Shown piece by piece: positions 19,040-27,611 of a stretch of 64,000 nucleotides of DNA. Both the position numbers and the translations under genes were made by a program. Position 1 is the stretch's first letter; each line of letters opens with the position of its first letter. The stretch covers positions 1 through 64,000 of the forward strand of contig NZ_JACJHX010000013.1 of NCBI RefSeq assembly GCF_014138605.1, written 5' to 3'. The stretch is from Peribacillus huizhouensis (GTDB taxonomy: Bacteria; Bacillota; Bacilli; Bacillales; DSM-1321). A model generated the notes under the pieces. That model ran no database searches and was not told where the DNA came from. It worked only from the letters and a program-made list of their open reading frames with translations.

Positions 19040-20350
19040 ATGACAAAAACTAAAGAAAAACAACTGCACCTTGGTGTTTTGCTGTATGGTTGTGGACACC
19101 ATAAAGCTGCTTGGTCAATGCCTGACTCAAGCGTTGAACGTATTGGAGACATTTCTTATTACCAATCCTTAGCACAGTTAGCAGAAAAGGGTTACTTTGA
19201 CGCAGTATTCTTTGCTGATAATCAATCATTTCAAGGTAAAGATTCTAGTGATATGCCAGCATTTTGGTTTGATCCAGTAGTCAATTTAACTGCTATTTCT
19301 CAAGTGACAAATCATGTGGGATTAGTTTCAACAATTTCAAGTACTTTTTCTAATCCTTTCACAGCTTCACGACAACTATTAAGTTTAGACCATATTACAA
19401 AAGGACGTGTTGGTTGGAATCTCGTTACGTCAATGACTGATTTAGAGGCGTTAAATCATAGTATGGAAGAACTACCTTCTCATGACAAACGCTATGAGAA
19501 GGCAGATGAATTTGCTGCTTTAATGAATAAGTTATTTCTTTCATGGGACAGTAATGAGTTTCTACATCATCGAGAAGAAAGAAAATTGATAAATCCTTCA
19601 AACATTCAGCCTTTTAATCACATTGGTACCTATTTTAAAGTGTATGGCCCATCCACTACGCCAAAAAGTCCGCAAGGTAAACCAGTATCAATGCAAGCAG
19701 GAGCATCTAAACAAGGCATTGCATTAGCCGCAAAATATGCCGATGCAGTCTATTCAGTGTCGTGGAACTTAAAGCAAGCAAAAAAATTTCGTGAAAAATT
19801 AGATGAACAAGTTAAACAAAGCGAAGACAGCGATAGACATATTAAAGTATTTCCAGGCTTAGTAACCTATGTAGGTCATACTCATGAAGAGGCTTTAGCC
19901 AAAAAAGCAGCATTAGATGAGCAATTACCTCTTGAAACAGCTTTAAAACAGTTGAGTTTCTTTATTCAACAAGACTGTTCTAAGTGGGAAATTGATAAAG
20001 AAGTACCTCAATTACCCCCAGTAGAAGAATTTACTGGTCCAGTTGGACGTTACGAAACGATACTAGAAATTATTAATGATACACAACCTACAGTAAGAGA
20101 ATTATTAGGATATCTTAATGCAGGCGGTGGACATCACACGCTGATAGGTACACCCGACGAAATTGTGGATCAGATGGAAGTCTGGTTTGAAGCTGGTGTG
20201 GCTGACGGATTTAATCTTATGCCTCCTACATTACCCGGTAGTTTAGAAGACTTTGTTGAACTAATTGTTCCTGAAATGCAAAAAAGAGGTATTTTCAGAA
20301 AGAAATATGAAGGTCATACCTTCCGTGAACATTTAGGATTAACATACTAA
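19040..20350 (+). CDS. FMN-dependent monooxygenase, NtaA/SnaA/DszA family
   Basis: This 436-aa luciferase-like protein uses reduced FMN and oxygen, usually to break C-N or C-S bonds or to oxidise a heterocycle. Family landmarks are WSMPDS, FFADNQSF, TSTISSTFSNPF-type segments, ASRQLLSLDHITKGRVGWNLVTS, HRGTYFKVYGP-like IGTYFKVYGPS, QAGASKQGIALAAKYADAVY and GTPDEIVDQM. ATG 19040 with GAGGTG is preferred to the in-frame TTG 15 nt upstream. It follows the SDR by about 80 nt on the same TPP-controlled transcript. A role in salvage or breakdown of a thiamine-related compound is inferred from that control only. Confidence 0.87.
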   Translation: MTKTKEKQLHLGVLLYGCGHHKAAWSMPDSSVERIGDISYYQSLAQLAEKGYFDAVFFADNQSFQGKDSSDMPAFWFDPVVNLTAISQVTNHVGLVSTISSTFSNPFTASRQLLSLDHITKGRVGWNLVTSMTDLEALNHSMEELPSHDKRYEKADEFAALMNKLFLSWDSNEFLHHREERKLINPSNIQPFNHIGTYFKVYGPSTTPKSPQGKPVSMQAGASKQGIALAAKYADAVYSVSWNLKQAKKFREKLDEQVKQSEDSDRHIKVFPGLVTYVGHTHEEALAKKAALDEQLPLETALKQLSFFIQQDCSKWEIDKEVPQLPPVEEFTGPVGRYETILEIINDTQPTVRELLGYLNAGGGHHTLIGTPDEIVDQMEVWFEAGVADGFNLMPPTLPGSLEDFVELIVPEMQKRGIFRKKYEGHTFREHLGLTY

Positions 20351-20666
20351 ATTATTATAAAATGACTTTACTAGTAGAAGAGGTAAGATGTTGGTATTAG
20401 TATAAAAACTTGAGAATCTTCTAACCAGCCTCAAACATGTCTACACGTAGGGGATGAACTGTTTTACGTACAGGATCATGGTCCCGTGGGCCATACGACC
20501 TACCCCGTCTACAGTGTCATATATCGATATTAAAAATGCTCAATCAGAATCAACTTGCTAACCTTATAATACGATCGGGCCAAATAATTCAGGAAGGATC
20601 TAGAAAAAAATTGAAGCTCAAAAAAGAGCTGTGGACCTTCTTCATTTTAAATAAGAAGAATTAAAT
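20351..20666. other. Gene-free stretch, possible decayed DNA
   Basis: No complete gene is seen. A GC-richer patch (about 20440-20515) differs from its surroundings and may be a relic. An R1-like sequence (ACGATCGGGCCAAATAATTC) is at 20571-20590. Confidence 0.4.
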
Positions 20667-20667
20667 A

Positions 20668-20700
20668 AGCCCTCATCTTAATTGAGAGGGGCTATTTTTT
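20668..20700. terminator. Convergent terminator hairpin
   Basis: AGCCCTC pairs with GAGGGGCT (one bulge), followed by ATTTTTTATG. It overlaps the last codon of the UvrX relic on the other strand. Confidence 0.65.
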
Positions 20701-21070
20701 ATGTCCACCAACCAACTTGCTCTGATGCAATGCAGTTCCGGCGGTTGTAAATGATCCAGCTCTTAACAGGGATGAGGCACCAAATTTATTTCTAATCTTG
20801 TCTACTATATATCCAAGCTCTCGTTTTTTCCATCCGTCTGGCTCAAATAAATCTATTTGCATTTCATAAACATCAACCAAGTTACTAATGGACAGAGATA
20901 TCTGCCTAACTGTGTTTCCTCGATAGCTTCCTTCAATAGTTGTAAACAAACATTGTATATTTCCATCGTAGTATTTGTTAGGCCCTCAATAGTCCTTGAA
21001 CGATAAAAACCTCCACCAAATTCATCCTTCGAATAACCTAATCCAAAACTGATTGTTCTCCCAGCCTTTC
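20692..21070 (-). pseudogene. UvrX-like Y-family DNA polymerase, C-terminal relic
   Basis: On the minus strand, from about 21070, the frame reads KAGRTISFGLGYSKDEFGGG and then YRSRTIEGLTNTTMEIYNVC, the little-finger region of Bacillus UvrX/YqjW polymerases. A one-base loss at about 20926-20930 moves the rest to another frame (YRGNTVRQISLSISNLVD, then KWKRREL-type KKRELGYIVDKIRNKFG and ALHQSKLVGGHKK to the stop at 20692). The palm and finger domains are missing. The break at 21070 coincides with the start of a repeat. It cannot be functional. Confidence 0.85.
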
Positions 21071-21079
21071 AACGATTGA

Positions 21080-21173
21080 ACGAAGCGTAAGCGAAGGTCT
21101 TAGCGAGAGTAGAACGGGACTAACCATCAGTGGGGGATGAAAAAACCCCCACTGATGGAAGTTTCACTTTATG
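21080..21173. repeat. Hairpin-bearing repeat, copy 1 (also terminator of ROK gene)
   Basis: CCATCAGTGGGGG (21124-21136) pairs with CCCCCACTGATGG (21146-21158). The flanks match 25878-25948: GAAGGT-TTAGCG before and GAAGTTTCACTTTAT after. The copy sits between the UvrX break and the ROK stop codon. Confidence 0.7.
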
Positions 21174-22344
21174 AACCTTCTTCATCAGCTATATTTAAAC
21201 ATATATCTGAAACGTCGAAAAAGTTCTTAATAACTAAAGCACAGGCACCCATTATACATGCCTTTTTTCCGAATTCTGATATTAGCAGTTTACGGTAATG
21301 ACCAACAGTTGACTTTAGTTGGGACTCGATTTCGGAGATAGCATTTGGATATAAACGAAGTAATTCACAATTAATAACTAATATTTCTGGGTTATACAGA
21401 TTAATAATATTATTTAGGCCAATTGAGATATACTTGATGAATTGATCCATTTGATGACATATGACCGGATCTTGTTCTGTAATCCAATTTTGTATATCTC
21501 CATATTTAATATTCGTTTTGTTTTGGATTTCGGATACTTGTTTAAAAAAACTATATTCTGAAGCATATTGTTCCCAGCAGCCTGAATTCCCGCAACTGCA
21601 TGGTCTGCCATCAGGCACTACAATCATATGACCAATCTCACCAGCATAGCCATGATACCCTTTGAGAGATTCACCATTAATCATAATTCCAAGGCCGATT
21701 CCCGAATACAAACTTACACTTAACAAATTCTCACTTTGATGATGCTTATATACTCTTTCGGCAAATGAACACAAATTCGCGTTATTTTCAATGTATACAT
21801 CTATGCCTATTTCATTTTTAATGTCGGTTTTTAAATTTTTGTTATGCCATTGATGCTGAGGCACGAAATAAATCATCTCTTCATTATTAACAATACCGTG
21901 AATGCCGATGACTACGCCGACAAGTCCATAACGGGTTTTCATGCACCGTTTTTTATAACCCTTGATATGCTTGATTAAAAGCTCAAGAACTACATCGTAA
22001 TCAGAAGTTTTCAATTCAACTGTATCGGTATGAACTGGAAAACCCAATAAATCAGAAAGAGTAAATGTAATTGTATTCTTGTCAAGATCAATACCTAAAG
22101 CAAATCCTGCTTCTTGGTTTATTGAAAGCATAATCGGCCTTCTGCCTAGATTTTTATGCTCTTGAAGCGTTTCGATGATTAATCCTTCATCTAATAAATC
22201 AGATGCCTGTACTGAAATTGTCGCTTTGTTTAAACCAGTAATCTTTGCTAAGTCAGCTCTAGATATCATTCCGTGCTCTATAATTTTGCTAATGATTATA
22301 CATCTATTAATATTTTTAATATATGCAGCATCTCCAGTAAGCAT
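21169..22344 (-). CDS. ROK-family transcriptional repressor, XylR-like
   Basis: The 391-aa protein has an N-terminal winged helix (GMISRADLAKITGLNKATISVQASDLLDEG) and a ROK sugar-kinase-like domain. That domain shows GIDLDKNTITFTLSD, the IENNANLCSFAERVY segment, and the zinc motif CSCGNSGCWEQYAS. This is the XylR/NagC type of repressor, released from DNA by a sugar or sugar phosphate. GGAGGGAAATAT precedes the ATG. It is divergent from the nickel-pincer cluster. A perfect XylR-like palindrome lies between the two, so it very probably represses that cluster. Confidence 0.93.
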   Translation of the reverse strand: MLTGDAAYIKNINRCIIISKIIEHGMISRADLAKITGLNKATISVQASDLLDEGLIIETLQEHKNLGRRPIMLSINQEAGFALGIDLDKNTITFTLSDLLGFPVHTDTVELKTSDYDVVLELLIKHIKGYKKRCMKTRYGLVGVVIGIHGIVNNEEMIYFVPQHQWHNKNLKTDIKNEIGIDVYIENNANLCSFAERVYKHHQSENLLSVSLYSGIGLGIMINGESLKGYHGYAGEIGHMIVVPDGRPCSCGNSGCWEQYASEYSFFKQVSEIQNKTNIKYGDIQNWITEQDPVICHQMDQFIKYISIGLNNIINLYNPEILVINCELLRLYPNAISEIESQLKSTVGHYRKLLISEFGKKACIMGACALVIKNFFDVSDICLNIADEEGS

Positions 22345-22468
22345 ATATTTCCCTCCTCGTGTTTTATAGGTTAATAAGCATCTCTTAAATAGAAGAGTAC
22401 CGTTTTTTTACTTAGATACTTATTTAAATAAAAAAATTAATAATTCATGAATCTTTACTCAATAATAA

Positions 22469-22497
22469 TTGACGAAAGAATAGCTTAATGATATTAT
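22469..22497 (+). promoter_or_regulatory. Sigma-A promoter of the nickel-pincer cluster
   Basis: TTGACG (22469-22474) and TATTAT (22492-22497) are exactly 17 nt apart; transcription should start at about 22504. Confidence 0.7.
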
Positions 22498-22505
22498 ACA
22501 GTTAA

Positions 22506-22530
22506 TTAATTTGTTTGGTAAACAAATTAA
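22506..22530. promoter_or_regulatory. ROK/XylR-type operator
   Basis: TTAATTTGTTT and AAACAAATTAA form an exact 11-bp inverted repeat around GGT. It begins about two bases after the predicted start site, so bound repressor would block initiation. It closely resembles the Bacillus xyl operator half-site TTAGTTTGTTT. Confidence 0.85.
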
Positions 22531-22695
22531 TATAAAAAATAATATATTTTAGTTATATAACAATGATACAATCATTATACTTCTATTTTTGAAAGGGATT
22601 ACAACTATACTCTTTCAAATACTATTTTTGCGTAATCTATATTCTTATTTTGCAAAACTTTGAAGGAACTTAAAGAAAAGGGAGTGTAGTTATTT

Positions 22696-23964
22696 ATGGG
22701 TATTTTACAAGAATTATTAAAAGATATTCCAGTGCCAAAAATGGCAAAGGTAAAAGTAAAGTTTGACGACAAGCAGATAGATGATCTTGAACAAGAATTG
22801 ATGAAAAAATTACAACAAGATTCGATTGGAAAACTGATTCAGCCTGGTATGGAGATTGCGATTGCAGTAGGTAGCAGAGGATTAGATCGTCTTGTGGAAA
22901 CGACTGCAACAACAGTGAAGTTTTTAAAAGATTTAGGAGCTAAACCTTTCATTGTACCGAGTATGGGAAGTCATGGCGGTGCAACAGCGGAAGGTCAGCG
23001 TGCAGTATTAGAACATCTTGGAGTTACTGAAGAAACAGCAGGTTGCGAAATTCGATCTACGATGGAAGTAGTGAAGCTAGGTGAATTACCGAACGGATTG
23101 CCTGTTTATATAGACAAATATGCTTCACAAGCAGATGGTATTGTTGTTATTAACCGCGTGAAACCTCATACAGCATTTAGAGGACCGGTTGAAAGTGGAT
23201 TAATGAAAATGTTAAGTATTGGTTTAGGGAAACAAAAAGGGGCCGAGGCTTGTCACCAAATGGGCTTTAAATATATGGCTGAAAATGTTCCCGCTATGGC
23301 GAAAGTTATTATGGAGAAAACGCCAGTCCTTTTCGGTGTTGGAACAGTTGAAAATGCTTTTGATAGGGTAGCTGTTGTTGAAGTTTATACACCTGATGAC
23401 ATTATTGAAAAAGAACCAGCACTTCAAAAGAAAGCGAAAGAACTATTACCGAAGCTTTTCTTTGACCAATTAGAAGTTCTTGTTATAGATGAAATCGGTA
23501 AAAATATTAGTGGGGATGGTATGGACCCAAATATTACGGGACGTTATCCAACTCCATATGCACAAGGAGGACCAGAAGTTAACAAAATGGTCGTACTGGA
23601 TGTAACACCGCAATCTGAGGGGAACGCTAATGGAGTTGGGACGGCAGATTTTACAACTCAACGTTTAGTAGACAAAATGGATAAAGAAGGAACATACGCG
23701 AATGGATTAACATCCACGGTTTGTTCTCCAACCAAAATAGCTACTACATTACCGAACGATCTACAAGCTATTCAAGCGGCAGTTAAAACAAGTAATGTAT
23801 TAGATTTTACAACAGTAAAAATGGTACGCATAAAAAACACATTAAAGTTAAGTGAAATTGAAGTATCTGAAACATTATTAGATTATGTTGCTAAACATCC
23901 AAATATGGATCAAATTTCAGATGTATATGAACTTGGATTTGATGAAAAAGGAAACTTATTTTAA
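22696..23964 (+). CDS. LarA-superfamily nickel-pincer isomerase (DUF2088)
   Basis: The 422-aa protein belongs to the LarA-like racemase/epimerase family that uses the nickel-pincer nucleotide. Residues matching the LarA active site are visible: His93 (GSHGGATAEGQ), His158 (RVKPHTAFRG), Lys171 (SGLMKML, the residue that would hold the cofactor by a thioamide) and His187 (EACHQMG, the nickel ligand). The family shuttles hydride at a 2-hydroxy acid carbon. The substrate is not readable, but the neighbours (mannonate-oxidoreductase-like SDR, gluconokinase-like kinase) favour a sugar acid such as gluconate/mannonate. GGGAGTG precedes the ATG. It is the first gene after the ROK operator. Confidence 0.9.
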   Translation: MGILQELLKDIPVPKMAKVKVKFDDKQIDDLEQELMKKLQQDSIGKLIQPGMEIAIAVGSRGLDRLVETTATTVKFLKDLGAKPFIVPSMGSHGGATAEGQRAVLEHLGVTEETAGCEIRSTMEVVKLGELPNGLPVYIDKYASQADGIVVINRVKPHTAFRGPVESGLMKMLSIGLGKQKGAEACHQMGFKYMAENVPAMAKVIMEKTPVLFGVGTVENAFDRVAVVEVYTPDDIIEKEPALQKKAKELLPKLFFDQLEVLVIDEIGKNISGDGMDPNITGRYPTPYAQGGPEVNKMVVLDVTPQSEGNANGVGTADFTTQRLVDKMDKEGTYANGLTSTVCSPTKIATTLPNDLQAIQAAVKTSNVLDFTTVKMVRIKNTLKLSEIEVSETLLDYVAKHPNMDQISDVYELGFDEKGNLF

Positions 23965-23983
23965 AAATTGGGGGAGTATTAAT

Positions 23984-24754
23984 ATGACAAAATTATTCGA
24001 TTTAACAGGGAAAACAGCAGTTGCTATTGGCGGAAATAGTGTATTAGGATCATCGATTGCAAAAGGATTAGCTGCTCAAGGAGCGAAAGTTGCGATTGTC
24101 GGTCGTAATTTAGAAAAAGCAAATGAAGTTGTCAAAGAAATTGAAAGTAATGGAGGAACTGCAAAAGCGTTTCAAGCAGATGTAAGTTCACGTGATTCTT
24201 TAGTACAAGTTGCAAATGATATCGAAAAATGGTCAGGTGGATGGGATATTTTATTGAATGCACCTGGTACGAATAGTGCGACACCATTTTTTGACCTTGA
24301 TATGGATGAGTGGGATAATATTATGGATGTTAACTTAAAAGGAATTGTTTTAACATGCCAAATTTTCGCTAAACGAATGATTGAACAAGAAAGAAAAGGT
24401 AGTATCATTAATATTTCATCTGTATCATCTACTACACCATTATCAAAAGTATTTACATATTCAGTTTCGAAAGCGGGTCTTAATAGTGTAACTCAGTATT
24501 TAGCCCGTGAATTCGCTCCAAACGGTATTCGTGTTAACGCGATTATTCCTGGCTTCTTCCCAGCAGAACAGAACCGGAAGATTTTAAGCCCTGAAAGAGT
24601 AGAGTCAATCATGAATCATACACCAATGAATCGTTTTGGTACTCCAGAAGAACTGCAAGGGGCTGCGGTTTGGCTTGCTTCTGAACAGGCTTCAAGCTTT
24701 GTTACAGGAACTCTTATTCGCGTTGACGGTGGTTTTGGAAGCATGACCATTTAA
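23984..24754 (+). CDS. SDR oxidoreductase, D-mannonate oxidoreductase-like
   Basis: The 256-aa product is a classical SDR. It has an altered cofactor motif IGGNSVLGSSIA (residues 15-26), NAPGTNSATPF in place of NNAG, catalytic Ser in ISSVSSTTP and YSVSKAG (Tyr-x-x-x-Lys). The segment IIPGFFPAEQNRKILSPERVE strongly recalls Bacillus YjmF/UxuB-type D-mannonate (fructuronate) oxidoreductases. GGGGGAGTATTAAT precedes the ATG, 20 nt after the isomerase stop. In the operon it could interconvert fructuronate and mannonate, or another keto/hydroxy acid pair. That role is inferred from motif and context. Confidence 0.87.
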   Translation: MTKLFDLTGKTAVAIGGNSVLGSSIAKGLAAQGAKVAIVGRNLEKANEVVKEIESNGGTAKAFQADVSSRDSLVQVANDIEKWSGGWDILLNAPGTNSATPFFDLDMDEWDNIMDVNLKGIVLTCQIFAKRMIEQERKGSIINISSVSSTTPLSKVFTYSVSKAGLNSVTQYLAREFAPNGIRVNAIIPGFFPAEQNRKILSPERVESIMNHTPMNRFGTPEELQGAAVWLASEQASSFVTGTLIRVDGGFGSMTI

Positions 24755-24855
24755 ATTTGTGCACATAAAGCAATCAACAATTTAATATGGTAAACTGTGG
24801 TTGATTCATTCCTAGATAAAGAAACTTAGACTTAATGATGGAGGGAGATGAGACC

Positions 24856-25659
24856 GTGCTAACAGAGAAATACAATCAATTAACGTCGATTCTCCGAGAA
24901 ATGGAATCAGTTGTCGTAGCATTCTCAGGGGGAGTAGATAGTACGTTCTTATTAAAGGCTGCTGTAGATACATTAGGTACAGATCACGTGCTTGCCGTAA
25001 CAGCTGACTCTGAAACGTATCCATCTAGTGAATTAAAAGAAGCAATCGTATTAGCAGAAAAAATTGGTGTCAAGCATCAAGTAATAGAAACATCTGAATT
25101 GGCGATTCCAGGCTACTCAGAGAATAACAAGAATCGATGCTACTTCTGTAAAAGCAGTTTATTTGATCACTTACTTCCGGTTTTGGAGGAAAAGGGATTT
25201 CAAAATGTGGTATATGGAGTCATTGCTGATGACATGAATGAACATCGGCCTGGCATGAAAGCAGCTAAAGAAAAGGGAATACGAGGTCCATTGTTAGAAG
25301 CTAATTTGTTTAAAGAAGAAATTAGGGAACTTTCACGTAAATATGATTTACCAACATGGGATAAACCTTCATTTGCCTGCCTTTCATCAAGGATTGCCTA
25401 TGGTGAGTATATTACAAAAGAAAAGTTAACAAAGGTTGAAAAAGCAGAAGCCTATCTAAAAAGCCTTAAGATTCGTCAAGTTCGGGTCCGAACGCACGAA
25501 GATATTGCTAGGATTGAGGTAGAACCTGAAGATATGAAGACCGTTTTAGAAAATCATGATGCTATTGTCAAAGAGCTTCAAGATTACGGTTATAAATATA
25601 TCACATTAGATTTAATTGGCTATCAGAGTGGAAGTATGAACAAAGTTCTTACAACTTAA
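24856..25659 (+). CDS. larE: LarE, sulfur insertion enzyme of nickel-pincer cofactor synthesis
   Basis: LarE adenylates the cofactor precursor and donates sulfur to its carboxylates. The 267-aa protein has the PP-loop SGGVDST (24-30). Cys175 in WDKPSFACLSSR corresponds to the sulfur-donor Cys176 of Lactobacillus LarE. Two further cysteines, Cys95 and Cys98 (NRCYFCKSS), make a three-cysteine set like that of LarE proteins thought to carry a [4Fe-4S] cluster rather than sacrificing their own sulfur. GTG 24856 is preferred because GGAGGG lies 10 nt upstream; the ATG codons at 24835 and 24838 precede or overlap that site. It follows the SDR by about 100 nt. Confidence 0.93.
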   Translation: MLTEKYNQLTSILREMESVVVAFSGGVDSTFLLKAAVDTLGTDHVLAVTADSETYPSSELKEAIVLAEKIGVKHQVIETSELAIPGYSENNKNRCYFCKSSLFDHLLPVLEEKGFQNVVYGVIADDMNEHRPGMKAAKEKGIRGPLLEANLFKEEIRELSRKYDLPTWDKPSFACLSSRIAYGEYITKEKLTKVEKAEAYLKSLKIRQVRVRTHEDIARIEVEPEDMKTVLENHDAIVKELQDYGYKYITLDLIGYQSGSMNKVLTT

Positions 25660-25689
25660 TCTCATCCCACATTAACAGGCAGCCAAAAA

Positions 25690-25877
25690 TGGTGGAAAAT
25701 GCAGTAATGGCCCGATTGGTAAGATACAGTGAAACTTACCTTTGTGGTCTTCAATAGGATAGGTGAGGCCCACAGGATGTGGGTTATTACGACGAAAGTC
25801 TATAAGACGTGGAGTACTTGGTCTGTGTTCGTAGAACCTTAGATTGTAGTATCGCTTTATCTATGTTGCACGAAGGT
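25690..25877 (+). other. Possible structured RNA or repeat inside the lar cluster
   Basis: No gene is present. CCCACAGGATGTGGG (25770-25784) forms a tight hairpin, followed by GACGAAAGTCTATAAGACGTGG and a TTCGTAGAACCTTAG segment that can pair locally. The organised look and position between larE and the kinase suggest a repeat element or a structured RNA. No known riboswitch class was recognised. Confidence 0.35.
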
Positions 25878-25948
25878 ATTAGCGGCACTAGGGTTGGACT
25901 AACAATCAGTGGGTTGAAAAAAACCTACTGATTGAAGTTTCACTTTAT
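25878..25948. repeat. Hairpin-bearing repeat, copy 2
   Basis: CAATCAGTGGGTT (25903-25915) pairs with AACCTACTGATTG (25922-25934). The flanks GAAGGTATTAGCG and GAAGTTTCACTTTAT match copy 1 at 21080-21173. Confidence 0.7.
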
Positions 25949-25994
25949 TGCTGCTTTTGTGCGATTTAGGTTAAAATTGTATCGGATACAAATG

Positions 25995-26024
25995 AAAAGG
26001 CTTTGGAGGGATCCAAAGCCTTTT
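25995..26024 (+). terminator. Strong terminator between larE and the kinase
   Basis: A perfect 13-bp stem, AAAAGGCTTTGGA with TCCAAAGCCTTTT, closes a GGGA loop. It splits the cluster into two transcripts or attenuates the second half. A TATAAT at 26058-26063 could be the -10 of a promoter for the next gene. Confidence 0.85.
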
Positions 26025-26091
26025 CTATTAAGATTATGAATCAATATAGTTTTTTACTATAATTAATGTTTATATAAAAGGAAGATGAATC

Positions 26092-27564
26092 ATGTCAAGA
26101 GAATTTGTAATTGGCCTTGATATTGGAACAACAAGTGTTAAAGCATGTGTTTTTAACTTGAATGGCAATGTAGTTGCAGAAGTTGAAAAAATGAACACAT
26201 TTTATTACCCACAACAAGGCTGGGTAGAGCAGGATGCAGTAGAAATAGAACGATCAGCTGTAGTAGCCGTTAGAGAAGCTATTGAAAAAGCAAATATCAC
26301 TAAAAACGAGCTGATTACGCTCGGGTTTTCTGCTGCCATGCATTCAATTATTTGCGTAGATCCCAATGGTAAACCACTTTCACCAGCGCTTATTTGGGCG
26401 GATGGAAGAGGTATTACGATAAGTGAAAGAGTGATGGAATTTCATGGGGACGAAATTTACTCAAAAACAGGGACTCCGATTCATCCTATGACACCATTCA
26501 TAAAATTATTATGGATGAAAGAAACGGGATATAAACCATATCATGAAGCAAAATACTTTATGTCGATTAAAGAGTATTTGCTTCATAGCTGGTTTAATAA
26601 AAGGGTTATTGATTTCTCGATGGCATCGGCAACAGGGTTATTTAATCCAACAAATCGGGAATGGGATCATGAATTATTGGAATTAACGGGAATTGATATT
26701 GAACAGCTTTCTGAAATTGTCTCACCGACGGAACGATTAACAGGGATCAAAAGCAATATAGCTGAAGAAATGGGAATAATGCCTGAAATGCCTTTTGTTG
26801 TAGGGGCAGCTGACGGCCAATTAGCTAATTTGGGAATCGGGGCAATACTACCGGGAGAAGTTGCCGTATCTGTTGGTACAAGTGGAGCAATCAGACAAAT
26901 AACTAATGGGTTTAAAATAAGTGAAAATCGTGAAACATTTTGTTATTCTTTTACGGAGGATTATTCCATTGTCGGAGGTCCGACAAATAACGGTGGGATT
27001 GCTTTACAGTGGTTAAAGGACTTATTGAATTACGAAGGCAGCTTTGAGAAATTTCTTGCAGAAGCGGAACAGGTAGCTCCAGGAGCAGAAGGAATGATCT
27101 TTCTTCCTTATGTTAATGGTGAAAGAGCACCATTATGGAATCAGAATGCAAAAGGGAATTTTTATGGAATGACCCTTACACACAAAAGAGAACACTTTAT
27201 TCGTGCAGTTCTTGAAGGAATTACTTTAAATCTTTATCAAATTGGGAAAGCTTTAGAAAAGATAGCTGGTGAACCTGAAAAAATTTATGTGAATGGCGGC
27301 TTGGCAAGGTCTCCTTTATGGCTTCAAATGATGGCTGATGTTTTTGGAAAAGAAGTTTTAGTGCCAGAGAGTCATCATAGTGCCGCATGGGGAGCTGCCT
27401 GGACAGCGTTGGTTGCCATTGAAAAGGTTGAATCTTTTGCGGATATTAAAAAGAATATTCCAATGGGTGAAGTGATTAAGCCGAATAAACAAACGAATGA
27501 GTTTTATAAACATATGTATGAGAAATATGAAATGATGGTAAAAGACTTGTCGAAGTATTTTTAA
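26092..27564 (+). CDS. gntK: FGGY-family carbohydrate kinase, gluconokinase-like
   Basis: The kinase phosphorylates a sugar or sugar acid, most likely gluconate to 6-phosphogluconate. The 490-aa protein has the FGGY N-terminal GLDIGTTSVKACVF (8-21), Asp in LIWADGRG, the VVGAADGQLANLGIG and VSVGTSGAIR segments. VNGGLARSPLWLQMMADVFG and SHHSAAWGAAW close the C-terminal domain. Overall look is Bacillus GntK rather than XylB or GlpK. AAAGGAAGATGAATC precedes the ATG. It opens the second half of the cluster, 47 nt before larB. The sugar specificity is inferred. Confidence 0.88.
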   Translation: MSREFVIGLDIGTTSVKACVFNLNGNVVAEVEKMNTFYYPQQGWVEQDAVEIERSAVVAVREAIEKANITKNELITLGFSAAMHSIICVDPNGKPLSPALIWADGRGITISERVMEFHGDEIYSKTGTPIHPMTPFIKLLWMKETGYKPYHEAKYFMSIKEYLLHSWFNKRVIDFSMASATGLFNPTNREWDHELLELTGIDIEQLSEIVSPTERLTGIKSNIAEEMGIMPEMPFVVGAADGQLANLGIGAILPGEVAVSVGTSGAIRQITNGFKISENRETFCYSFTEDYSIVGGPTNNGGIALQWLKDLLNYEGSFEKFLAEAEQVAPGAEGMIFLPYVNGERAPLWNQNAKGNFYGMTLTHKREHFIRAVLEGITLNLYQIGKALEKIAGEPEKIYVNGGLARSPLWLQMMADVFGKEVLVPESHHSAAWGAAWTALVAIEKVESFADIKKNIPMGEVIKPNKQTNEFYKHMYEKYEMMVKDLSKYF

Positions 27565-27611
27565 TTTTTTCCTACCACGAAAAAGAGCAAGAAATATTGG
27601 GGAGTGAAGAT

